Shown in pieces: positions 15,892 to 23,882 of a stretch of DNA of 58,981 nucleotides. The DNA is from a virus. The stretch is from positions 1-58,981 of IMG/VR virus record IMGVR_UViG_3300035670_000238; one strand, 5' to 3'. A program made the position numbers and the translations under genes. Below the pieces are notes generated by a model that saw only the letters and a program-made list of their open reading frames with translations, was not told the DNA's origin and ran no database searches. Within the stretch, counting starts at the first letter, position 1; the number at the start of each line of letters is the position of its first letter.

Positions 15892-18800
15892 ATGGCTGTC
15901 TACTCCATTGACGATGTTCGGCAACAGATGCCGGAGGAATTCCGGTCGTTGGGTGATATCGAGTTGTTGCAGGCGTACAGCCGAAACGTTGGTCTCCCGT
16001 TCGAGCAAGTCGCCGATTACTTTGGCACACGTCCTCGGGGTACCGCAGCCGAAGCAGGGCGGCAGTTCGTTGGTGGGTTGGTATCAGGTGTGCCGCGTAT
16101 GGCGGGCATGGCCGCGCAGGCCTTCAGTGAGCCCGGTCGACCGCTGTATGAGTTGGGTGCGCAGGCTCGTGAGTTCGGTGAGCGTCAGGGCCTTCGTTAC
16201 GAACCCGATTTGCGGGGTCGTGGGTTGTTGGGTGAGGCGGTTGTAGAAGGCGCACGTGGGCTTGGTGAGGCAGCACCGGTCATCGGGTCTGCGTTCATCC
16301 CCGGTGTCGGGCTCTACGCGGCTCCTACGGCCGCTGCGGCGCTGTTCGGTGGATCTTCGTACCAAGAGGCTTATGAACGTGTCCTGCGGGACACTGGCGA
16401 CCCCGAGGCGGCCCGGGCTGCCGCTACGCAAGTCGGCGCAATTCAGGGTGTGGGCGAGGCGGCTGCTACGGTTGCGACAGTGGGTCTTGGTCGTGCGGTA
16501 CGCCCGCTGTTACCCGGTGCTCGGACAACTACAGAAGTTGCGGAGCAGATGACCCGGCCGGGTGTTGCTGCACCCTTCGCACGTGCTTACGCGACCAACC
16601 TCGCTGTACAGCCTGCAACTGAGGTCATCCAAGACATCTCGTCAGAGTACGTCCAGCGGCAGTATGGCGCTGCACCCGAGGATATGGGTGGGATCGCTCG
16701 TGAGAGTGCGATCGGCGGCTTCGGTATGGCCCTGTTGCTGGGTCCTGTCCAGTTTGGCAATGCGTACCAGCGAGCACAACGTGCTGACTCTCTGCGCCAA
16801 GCCCTTGACCCAGCCTCGACTGAGCCGCTTCAGAAGAAGATGCAGGCGTTTGAGCTTGTACGTGCTGAGGCCCAGCGAGCAGGTGTGCCTGAAGCCGACG
16901 CCCGTCAGTGGTTCGACACTCAGATTGCGCGTGAGGGCGACCTCATCTCGAAGCAAGTGCGTCTCGAAGAAGCTGCTCAGCGCCTGCAATCATGGCAGGA
17001 TGCTGTTGCTCAGGGCGATACGCGCACGGCTCAGTCGCTTCAGGACGAGCTGAAGACGGCGCAGTGGCTTGCTCCTGATGAGCAAGAGCGAGTGCAGAAG
17101 GATTTTCTCACTGCATACAACCAACCGAGCGGTATCTCGGTCACGGCTACGGCCCCCGATGGCACACCCAGCAGTCGCGAACTCACGATGGGTGAGCTTC
17201 TGACGCGACGTCAGGAGCAAGAGGCGGGTGGTATCGACCTCATGGGCATGACAGGCCCTGCAACCGGTGCTACGCAGCAAGCTGCTGTGTTGTTGGGTGA
17301 ACTCACGCAAACCCAAGCACCTGCTACCACTGCGCCCACTACGCCGCGTACTGCAACGGGTATCGACCTGACTGGGCGTGGCACGCCCATGCTTCTACGG
17401 CCTGAGAGTGTCACGACGGCTGCGCCCGGTGTGTACAACGTGCCGGGTGCCCCGGGGGTTATGACTACTGAGTTGCCTGCACCGCTTCAGCCGGGTACCA
17501 CTGCTGCGCCCACCGTAGGGCTTGAGGCGGGACGCACTGCACGTCGTGCGCTCCCGGGTAACATCACTGAGGTATCTCCGGGTGTGTTTCAGGTGCCCGA
17601 GACCCCGCAACAAATTGAGACTGGGGCGAACGTGCCTCCGGTCAATCTGGTGTCTCCTGTGAGTGGTCCTTCCGGCGTTACTCCTTCCGCCGGTTCTCCC
17701 GCCGCTGTTCCCCCAGCGGCGGGAGTTTCTTCTACTGCACCCACACCTTCTGCACCGCCTGTCGCGCCTGTTGTAGAGACCAAAGGCAAGAAGGCTAAGA
17801 AAGCCAAGGTGGTACCCGCCGAGACCCCAGCGGAAGGCGGTCCTGCCAATGTCTCCGACGCGATCAAGGAAGACGCTGAGATCGAAAACCTGCGCAAACA
17901 GATCGAGCAGGAGGACATCAAGGCTGACAAGCTGTTCGCTGAGGTTCAGGGTGCGACCCGTAAAGCACCCGGTCGCCCGTCTTTGCCGACGCAGGTCTAT
18001 GCTGCGATCCGTAACGCGATTCTGAACCCCAAAGCTGCGGTTCTTGTTCGCAAGCCCAAGTCCGTCGAGCGTGACGATGCACTGACTCAGCAGTACGGTG
18101 AGAAGGTCAAAGAAATCGCTGAGGCGATGCGTGCGCTGGGTGATGCATATGAGGCGTATTCCAGTCAGAACTTGGTGCGGTCTGACGAGATCATCAAGCG
18201 TGGTGAAACTGCTGAAGGTCGCATCGCTACACGTGCTGAGGCCCTGCAAACCAATGCTGCGGCTGTTCAAGCTGCACTTGCTCGTGTCGGCCGCGCTGTA
18301 GACGGCAATGCCAAAGATGTAGAGACGATCGTTCGCTTTGTAAAAGATCGGGCGCAGAAAGAGCGTAGTAATGCCCGCGCGGAAGAGGCTGACATCCTAA
18401 TCTCTCGTGCGTGGGCGGCGGCCAAGCGTGAGTCGTTCATTGGTGAGCCTGATCTGCTTGATGTCAGCCCTGCTGAAGTGCGGCAGTCCCGCGAAGCTAC
18501 AGCCAAGGGTGCAACGCCACAGCTAGTGGATGCAGTCAACGAAGGCTACGCAACGATGGGTCGCGGAGCCAAGCAGACAGGACTCAACGGTCTTCTGAAC
18601 TATATCCGTACGTCAGGTACACCGTTTGAACGGACGTTGGCGCAAGCCATCAAGCTGGCTGTTGCGGGTAAGCGTGAGGTAAAGGTCGAGTTCACTGCGG
18701 ATGGCAACCCGCGCTATGACCCGAAGACCAACACCATCTTCATCGAACCGACCAGTAGCCGAGAGGTAGCCCTGCACGAAGCCTTGCACGGTGCTCTGCA

Positions 18801-21800
18801 ATGGTTCGTCTACAACAATCCCGCTGCGCCGCAAGTCACGGCGCTCAAGAACGCTCTGAAGCGGGTCGTCAACTACGACACCGCCAAGCTGCCGCCTAAG
18901 GCAGCAGAAGTGCAGACCGTGCTCAAGCGCACGCTCGCAGGCGAGTCGCCCACCGCCGAACTCGACGCAGTGCTGGAACTCATCTCCTACGGCAACACGC
19001 TCAACGACTTCCGTCGTGCACTGCAACAAATGGAGAGCGACGCTCCTCGCACGTTCGTCAAATTTGCCAACGATGTCCTGCAAACCATCTACGCTCTGGT
19101 GCAGCGTATGTTGGGTGTACGGCAGACAGTGGCCCGTGACGTCATCGACAACACCTTCCAGCTTCTCGAAGCCGCTCGTGCGGCAGAGCAGACTGCTGCA
19201 CCGCAGGGTAATGTCCTGCGAATTGATACAAATACGTCTGCGTTTAAGAGATGGTTTGGTAGTAGCAAAGTCGTAGGCGACGACGGTAAGCCCTTGGTTG
19301 TGTACCACGGCACAACAAAGTCGTTTGATACTTTTTCTGAGACGGCCAAATCAACTAGCGGTGCTTATCACGGCAAAGGTTTTTATTTTGCTAGCGCTGA
19401 CCATGCATCTGATTTTGCAACTATTGAGAACGGCAATGTTGTTCCAGTCTATCTAAGAATGGAAAATCCGTTTGTTGGAGAACTTACCGAAAAAGACATT
19501 GCCACTCTGCAAGAACAAATGCCTGAGTTTGAGCAGGCATACCAAAGATATTTGCAAGAAGAAGGGGCTGACGCGCCTATACCAGAAATCGAGCGGTTGG
19601 GTGTGCTTTCAGGCGATCGGAATAACTTCATTCAAAAAGCGTTAAAAACCGCTGGATATGATGGCCGCATCGTCAAGTTTGCTAAGAATGATTCTTTAAC
19701 TAACTACGATACCGAGTTCGTTGTATTCGATCCAACACAGATAAAGTCTGTGTTCAACCAAGGCACGTTCGATCCTACTACTGGCAATATCCTCCAAGCC
19801 GCAGTACAGACCAACCGCGATACGCAGGCCGCAGCAGGCATCACGGCAACGGACTACCGCAACTTCACCAAGACGACGATGCCGAGCCTCTTGAGCTGGC
19901 AGTTTGCGTTTGATGCCCTCGGCTGGCAAAAGGGCGCTACGAAGTTCTCGGAGAACGCGACCAAGATTGCTGATCGGATCCGGCAAGACTTCCCGGCTGC
20001 TACTCGCTGGCTGACGTACGTCAATTCGCGGTTCAACGTGGCTCAGAAACCCAGCGAGCTGATGGATCAGTTCAAGCTTGATAAGAACACCGGCTATTCG
20101 TTCATGGAAGTGCTGGTCAACCAAGTCGAGTCTAGGCCCGGCACTGAGGCTAAGGCGATCTTTGATTACCTAGACGGTAAACGGGATGCGCTCGATAACC
20201 TACCCGGTGCGAATAAGCTGAAGATGCTGGCCGACAAGGTCAAGGACTTCCTGAACATCTACATCGCAGAATTGCCACCGTCTGATCGCGCGTTCTTCGA
20301 GCGTACGAAGTTCTCTGAGTCGCTTCTCTTTGCAAGCCGCACAAGCCAAGTCGCGACTCATCGCTTTGGTTCCCGTGATGTTAACGAGCTGATCGGTATG
20401 GAGCGCCGAGGCGAGCCTTCGCTCGAAGGATTCAAGGCGGCAGGGTGGCTTAACACCAACAAAGATGGAGATGTCGTACTTGACGGCACGTTCTACCAAG
20501 TTGTGCAGAAGGCTGCTGACTCAAACACCATCACACCACAGGGCTTCATAAGCAGCGAGATCTTCGAGAAGAACGGTGCGCCGCTAGGTTTTCAGGTCGA
20601 CACCACCCGTCAGTGGCGCATCCGCAAGTACGATCGTGGCTATCAGTTCTACTCCAACATGACGGCTCAGCAAGCCTTTGCTGAGAACCGGGTCACTGAT
20701 CTTGCCAACGCCATGCGGAACACCATGGCAGCACTGGCCAACAACTACGCTTCGAAGAACTTTTCGTCAGCAGCCGCTACGCTGGGTCAGGTCGACAACA
20801 AGCCGACGGCTGAGTCAATTGCGTTCGACAGCCTCGACCAGATCAACGAAGTGTTTGGTTGGTCGCCTGATGCTAGCCAAGTGCTTAAAGTCTCAGAGGG
20901 TGAGGCCCGCACTCCGTTGATCCGCAACGATTACCGGTCATCGAATACGTGGGTCAAGCTGCCGGACTCCAAGAACTATGGAGACCTTGCAGGCAAGTAC
21001 ATGCCGGGTCCCGTATGGAGCGCGATGACTGATATGTCAGACCGGCAACCGCTCGTGCCGGTCCGCACGTACAACAACACGATGCGTTGGTTCAAGAAGT
21101 CGAAGACGGTCTATAACCCCGGCACGCATATCACGAATATTGCCTCCAACATTACGCTGGCCATGATGCACGACATCCCGCTCAGCACGATCGGCAAGGC
21201 TACGGCGTTGTACACGAAGTACCAACTGCGTCCTGACAGCCTCACCCGAGCCGAACTCTCGCTTGTGTCAGAGTTCATGTCGTCAGGTGCCATGCTGGGT
21301 GACTATTCCAGCATTGAGGTCAAGCAAGCCATCTACGACGCATGGCGCAAAAACATGAAGCCTGATAGCGATACCAGTCTTCTGAAACGCCTCAGCGCGT
21401 TTACTGGGTACGAGAAAAGCAAGGCTGAAGCAGGCGTCGCGCTAGCTGCACGTGGTGTTCGCAAAATCGACCAGATCGCTACCGAGTTGTACGCAGCCGA
21501 GGACAACGTGTTCCGCCTTGCTGCGTTCATGAAGAAAGTCGGTGAGTTGCAGGAGCGGGATAAGGCCGCGACGCCGTCAGAGCAGAACATCAAAGACGGG
21601 GCCAAATTTGCACGCGAAGCGTTCCTTGACTACGACATCGACTCCAAAGCGGTTAGGGTTTTGCGTCAGTCAGTGATGCCGTTTGTGTCGTGGACCTACG
21701 CGATCATGCCGGTGCTCGGCCGCATCGCCCTATACCAGCCGTGGAAGCTCGTCAATGTGCTGACAGCATACTACCTGCTGGATGTTGCGCTGAGTGCCAT

Positions 21801-22494
21801 GGCAGGCGGCGATGATGAGGAAACCCGCAAGAAAGGTCCCGAGTGGGTGCGCGATCGTATGTTCGGCGTTGGTCCGTATATGAACATCCGCATCCCGTTT
21901 ATGGGCGACGACCAGAACCCGGTCTACTACCGCCTCGGCGACTACGTGCCGCTTGCCTCTTCGACCAAGGGCTTGCCCAACGGATTCATGGGGCAGTCGT
22001 GGATCCCGCAAGCGCTCACGCCGGGAGGTCCGTTCGTATCTGCAATCCTTGGATGGGTGGGTGGCGTTGATCCGTACACCGGCAAAGACATCCACAAAAA
22101 GACCGATACTGACTTTGACAAGCTATGGAACATCACCAAGTTCACGTATGATTTAGCGATGCCCCCCGCCGTGTCTAGCCGTCAGATTACCAAGGTGCAG
22201 GACATCATGGATGAGAAGCGCGGCGTGACGGGTGTATTGCCCAGTGGGTTGCCGCTGGCCCGCAGCTTTGGTATGAAGTTCTATGACTACAATGTCGCGG
22301 AGTCAGAAGCTGTTCAGTCGATGGTTGCCAAGCGTATCGAGCGAGAGTTCAAAGATGAGATCCGCAAGCTTCGTCGGGATGAAATGCGCAAAGGTACGCC
22401 AGACTTCGAGGGTCTCAACGATGCAATCCAGCGGCTTGAGAAGCGCATGCGTGATGAGATAACCAAAGCCCGAGGGGGCGAGAGAGAAGAGTAA
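15892..22494 (+). CDS. Giant polyvalent protein: ejection protein with HExxH and ADP-ribosyltransferase domains (2200 aa)
   Basis: Order: N-terminal helical domain (YSIDDVRQQMPEEFRSLGD); Gly/Ala-rich segments (~60-280) that could insert in membranes; a charged helical zone (~300-420); a Pro/Thr/Ala-rich linker (~440-650); helical regions; a metallopeptidase-like helix VALHEALHGALQW (H962, E963, H966); an ADP-ribosyltransferase domain at ~1107-1305 (FKRWFG, VVYHGTTKSFDTF, KGFYFAS) like the ART of polyvalent proteins; then an LPD38-like region near 1730-1970 (VYNPGTHITNIASNITLAMM) with hydrophobic stretches. It is probably carried in the virion and injected with the DNA, where its enzymes could modify host targets. 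The ART segment (~19.2-19.8 kb) is visibly AT-richer than its flanks. An AAGGAAC Shine-Dalgarno precedes the start. Confidence 0.8.
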   Translation: MAVYSIDDVRQQMPEEFRSLGDIELLQAYSRNVGLPFEQVADYFGTRPRGTAAEAGRQFVGGLVSGVPRMAGMAAQAFSEPGRPLYELGAQAREFGERQGLRYEPDLRGRGLLGEAVVEGARGLGEAAPVIGSAFIPGVGLYAAPTAAAALFGGSSYQEAYERVLRDTGDPEAARAAATQVGAIQGVGEAAATVATVGLGRAVRPLLPGARTTTEVAEQMTRPGVAAPFARAYATNLAVQPATEVIQDISSEYVQRQYGAAPEDMGGIARESAIGGFGMALLLGPVQFGNAYQRAQRADSLRQALDPASTEPLQKKMQAFELVRAEAQRAGVPEADARQWFDTQIAREGDLISKQVRLEEAAQRLQSWQDAVAQGDTRTAQSLQDELKTAQWLAPDEQERVQKDFLTAYNQPSGISVTATAPDGTPSSRELTMGELLTRRQEQEAGGIDLMGMTGPATGATQQAAVLLGELTQTQAPATTAPTTPRTATGIDLTGRGTPMLLRPESVTTAAPGVYNVPGAPGVMTTELPAPLQPGTTAAPTVGLEAGRTARRALPGNITEVSPGVFQVPETPQQIETGANVPPVNLVSPVSGPSGVTPSAGSPAAVPPAAGVSSTAPTPSAPPVAPVVETKGKKAKKAKVVPAETPAEGGPANVSDAIKEDAEIENLRKQIEQEDIKADKLFAEVQGATRKAPGRPSLPTQVYAAIRNAILNPKAAVLVRKPKSVERDDALTQQYGEKVKEIAEAMRALGDAYEAYSSQNLVRSDEIIKRGETAEGRIATRAEALQTNAAAVQAALARVGRAVDGNAKDVETIVRFVKDRAQKERSNARAEEADILISRAWAAAKRESFIGEPDLLDVSPAEVRQSREATAKGATPQLVDAVNEGYATMGRGAKQTGLNGLLNYIRTSGTPFERTLAQAIKLAVAGKREVKVEFTADGNPRYDPKTNTIFIEPTSSREVALHEALHGALQWFVYNNPAAPQVTALKNALKRVVNYDTAKLPPKAAEVQTVLKRTLAGESPTAELDAVLELISYGNTLNDFRRALQQMESDAPRTFVKFANDVLQTIYALVQRMLGVRQTVARDVIDNTFQLLEAARAAEQTAAPQGNVLRIDTNTSAFKRWFGSSKVVGDDGKPLVVYHGTTKSFDTFSETAKSTSGAYHGKGFYFASADHASDFATIENGNVVPVYLRMENPFVGELTEKDIATLQEQMPEFEQAYQRYLQEEGADAPIPEIERLGVLSGDRNNFIQKALKTAGYDGRIVKFAKNDSLTNYDTEFVVFDPTQIKSVFNQGTFDPTTGNILQAAVQTNRDTQAAAGITATDYRNFTKTTMPSLLSWQFAFDALGWQKGATKFSENATKIADRIRQDFPAATRWLTYVNSRFNVAQKPSELMDQFKLDKNTGYSFMEVLVNQVESRPGTEAKAIFDYLDGKRDALDNLPGANKLKMLADKVKDFLNIYIAELPPSDRAFFERTKFSESLLFASRTSQVATHRFGSRDVNELIGMERRGEPSLEGFKAAGWLNTNKDGDVVLDGTFYQVVQKAADSNTITPQGFISSEIFEKNGAPLGFQVDTTRQWRIRKYDRGYQFYSNMTAQQAFAENRVTDLANAMRNTMAALANNYASKNFSSAAATLGQVDNKPTAESIAFDSLDQINEVFGWSPDASQVLKVSEGEARTPLIRNDYRSSNTWVKLPDSKNYGDLAGKYMPGPVWSAMTDMSDRQPLVPVRTYNNTMRWFKKSKTVYNPGTHITNIASNITLAMMHDIPLSTIGKATALYTKYQLRPDSLTRAELSLVSEFMSSGAMLGDYSSIEVKQAIYDAWRKNMKPDSDTSLLKRLSAFTGYEKSKAEAGVALAARGVRKIDQIATELYAAEDNVFRLAAFMKKVGELQERDKAATPSEQNIKDGAKFAREAFLDYDIDSKAVRVLRQSVMPFVSWTYAIMPVLGRIALYQPWKLVNVLTAYYLLDVALSAMAGGDDEETRKKGPEWVRDRMFGVGPYMNIRIPFMGDDQNPVYYRLGDYVPLASSTKGLPNGFMGQSWIPQALTPGGPFVSAILGWVGGVDPYTGKDIHKKTDTDFDKLWNITKFTYDLAMPPAVSSRQITKVQDIMDEKRGVTGVLPSGLPLARSFGMKFYDYNVAESEAVQSMVAKRIEREFKDEIRKLRRDEMRKGTPDFEGLNDAIQRLEKRMRDEITKARGGEREE

Positions 22495-22748
22495 TGGCGA
22501 AGACTCCAGCATGGCAACGCAAAGAAGGCCAAAGTCCCTCTGGTGGTTTGAATGCCAAAGGGCGCGCCAGCTACAACAAGGCGAACCCGGGGAAACCGGG
22601 GCTCAAAGCTCCGCAACCGGAAGGTGGTCCGCGCCGGGATTCATTCTGTGCCCGGATGACAGGCATGAAGAAGAAGCTGACTTCGGCGAAGACAGCGAAA
22701 GATCCCAATAGCCGCATCAACAAAGCCCTGCGGGCGTGGAAGTGCTGA
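22494..22748 (+). CDS. Small basic phage protein, DUF6321-like (84 aa)
   Basis: The ATG shares a base with the preceding stop (TAATG). The product begins MAKTPAWQRKEGQSPSGGLN and is Lys/Gly/Arg-rich with KASYNKANPG-like and RRDSFCARMTGMKKKL segments, a pattern I recall from a family of small basic phage proteins (DUF6321). It is the first of six tiny, mostly basic ORFs after the polyvalent gene. A nucleic-acid-binding or DNA-co-packaged role is inferred from charge only. Confidence 0.65.
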   Translation: MAKTPAWQRKEGQSPSGGLNAKGRASYNKANPGKPGLKAPQPEGGPRRDSFCARMTGMKKKLTSAKTAKDPNSRINKALRAWKC

Positions 22749-22749
22749 C

Positions 22750-22926
22750 ATGGCTACATCACCCAAACCTAGCAATCCGGCGCTTTGGAGCCGTGTAAAG
22801 GCGGAAGCCAAACGCAAGTTTGACGTGTACCCCAGTGCCTATGCAAACGCATGGGCTTCAAAAGAGTACAAGAAGCGAGGCGGTTCTTGGTCTGGCCCTG
22901 ACAACCGGGTGAAGAAGAATGGCTAA
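22750..22926 (+). CDS. Small basic protein, DUF5872-like (58 aa)
   Basis: ATG 22750 follows the previous stop by one base and the frame ends in TAA at 22924-22926. The 58-aa product is Lys-rich with the pattern NPALWSRVKAEAKRKFDVYP ... AYANAWASKEYKKRGGSW, which fits the DUF5872 family of small phage proteins. It overlaps the next gene by 8 bp, supporting coupled translation. Confidence 0.65.
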   Translation: MATSPKPSNPALWSRVKAEAKRKFDVYPSAYANAWASKEYKKRGGSWSGPDNRVKKNG

Positions 22927-23155
22927 GGGCGGGCTCGGCAAGTGGTTCGGTGAGAAGTGGGTCGACGTGAAGACCGGCAAAGAGTGCGGGCGCTCTGGTT
23001 CCGAGAAGTCTGCCCGGGGTTACCCTGCCTGCCGTCCACAACAAGCTGCGAAGAAAATGTCAGCGGCCGAGAAAAAAGCAATATCAGCTAAGAAGACTGG
23101 TCCTGCTCGACAGTCGTGGCCAGTAAGTCCCTCTGGTAAACGAAAGGGTAAGTGA
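22919..23155 (+). CDS. Small basic protein, DUF5872-related (78 aa)
   Basis: The product begins MAKGGLGKWFGEKWVDVKTG, contains a CGRSGS ... YPACRP cysteine pair, and ends in a very Lys-rich tail (SPSGKRKGK). The GKWFGEKWVDV ... KECGRS ... YPACRP pattern recurs in small phage and algal-virus proteins. The stop overlaps the next ATG by one base (TGATG). Binding of DNA or RNA is plausible from charge; not shown. Confidence 0.65.
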   Translation: MAKGGLGKWFGEKWVDVKTGKECGRSGSEKSARGYPACRPQQAAKKMSAAEKKAISAKKTGPARQSWPVSPSGKRKGK

Positions 23156-23331
23156 TGGCTAAAAACTGGATCAAATCTGCAATCAAGAAGCCCGGTGCGC
23201 TTCGTGCGTCGCTGGGTGTAAAGAAAGGTGAGAAGATTTCTGCACCGACTCTTGCCAAGGCTGCCAAGGCCCCGGGTAAGATGGGTCAACGCGCGCGTCT
23301 CGCTCAGACGCTTAGGTCTTTCAAAAGGTGA
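23155..23331 (+). CDS. Small basic protein (58 aa)
   Basis: A 58-aa frame from ATG 23155 to TGA 23329-23331. It opens MAKNWIKSAIKKPGALRASL and contains KAPGKMGQRARLAQTLRSF, a sequence type common in tiny phage genes. It is strongly basic with no membrane segment. Single-base overlap with the previous stop and 5-bp spacing to the next start show it belongs to the cassette. Confidence 0.65.
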   Translation: MAKNWIKSAIKKPGALRASLGVKKGEKISAPTLAKAAKAPGKMGQRARLAQTLRSFKR

Positions 23332-23336
23332 CCGCG

Positions 23337-23483
23337 ATGATGAAGAAGACGATGCTCTTCAAGGGCAAAGAGTCGAAGAAAGAAGAACGTATGGAAAAGA
23401 AAGCTGCAGGTTCTAAGGCAGCCTACGCTAAAATGGAGCGTGCCGAGGGCAAGAAATCAACTTCAATGCGCAAAAAGGGGTGA
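23337..23483 (+). CDS. Tiny lysine-rich protein (48 aa)
   Basis: ATG 23337 (with another ATG directly after it) to TGA 23481-23483, only 48 aa, about one third Lys (FKGKESKKEERMEKKAAGSK). A GGTGACCGCGATGATGAAGAAG start region is nearly identical to that of the next gene, so the two probably arose by duplication of the gene start. The function is unknown. Confidence 0.55.
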   Translation: MMKKTMLFKGKESKKEERMEKKAAGSKAAYAKMERAEGKKSTSMRKKG

Positions 23484-23488
23484 CCGCC

Positions 23489-23620
23489 ATGATGAAGAAG
23501 CCTATGATGTACGCCGCCAAAGGTGCCAAGAAATCCGCAGCTTTCAAGCCTTGCAAGGGCTGCCCGACTCCGGCCAAGTGCACAAAGATGGGTATGTGCG
23601 CTATGAAGGCCAAGAAGTAA
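23489..23620 (+). CDS. Tiny Cys/Lys-rich protein (43 aa)
   Basis: ATG 23489 to TAA 23618-23620. The 43-aa product has four Cys in a compact pattern (FKPCKGCPTPAKCTKMGMC) that could bind a metal ion, in a Lys-rich context. It is the last late gene; the stop directly abuts the stop of the convergent HNH gene on the other strand. Confidence 0.55.
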   Translation: MMKKPMMYAAKGAKKSAAFKPCKGCPTPAKCTKMGMCAMKAKK

Positions 23621-23872
23621 TCAGCGCATCCTCGCACCCTTGGTGCGGGGGAACGACCTGTTAGAACTTGCGGGCACCGCCCGCAAGTTGCCTTTTCCAT
23701 TCCCACCGCCTTTTGCGATCGGTGTCTTGTGGTCGACATCCTTACCGTCGCCTTTACTCACTACGCCTTTGCGTTCCATCTCCCGACGAGCAGCGTTGCG
23801 CATAGCGCGATTACGCTTCTGCTCTGGGGCTGCGTGATATTTGTCGTACTCGGCGCGGTAGTTGCGTGCCAT
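23621..23872 (-). CDS. HNH endonuclease, small (83 aa)
   Basis: I chose ATG 23872 because AGGAG lies 7 nt upstream; the frame is open to 23896. The product is a minimal HNH domain: basic helical N-terminus (MARNYRAEYDKYHAAPEQKR), then DVDHKTPIAKGGGNGKGNLR with the DH of the HNH core and the conserved N, then SSNRSFPR. It overlaps nothing but starts 11 bp past the primase-helicase stop. Small HNH proteins of this type assist terminase in some phages or are mobile nucleases. The end of its coding region contains a strong hairpin. Confidence 0.8.
   Translation of the reverse strand: MARNYRAEYDKYHAAPEQKRNRAMRNAARREMERKGVVSKGDGKDVDHKTPIAKGGGNGKGNLRAVPASSNRSFPRTKGARMR
23665..23697 (+). terminator. 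Hairpin with T-run, probable late transcription terminator
   Basis: AACTTGCGGGC at 23665-23675 pairs perfectly with GCCCGCAAGTT at 23679-23689 around a 3-nt loop, followed by GCCTTTTCC. It lies 45 nt after the last plus-strand stop codon and inside the coding region of the convergent HNH gene. Confidence 0.6.
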
Positions 23873-23882
23873 GTCGGCGCTC

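Noticed and set aside
17395-18270. Minus-strand ORF of 291 aa inside the polyvalent gene
   Set aside because: Low-complexity Arg/Gly/Ser-rich translation of the complementary strand; the plus-strand frame is continuous through it.
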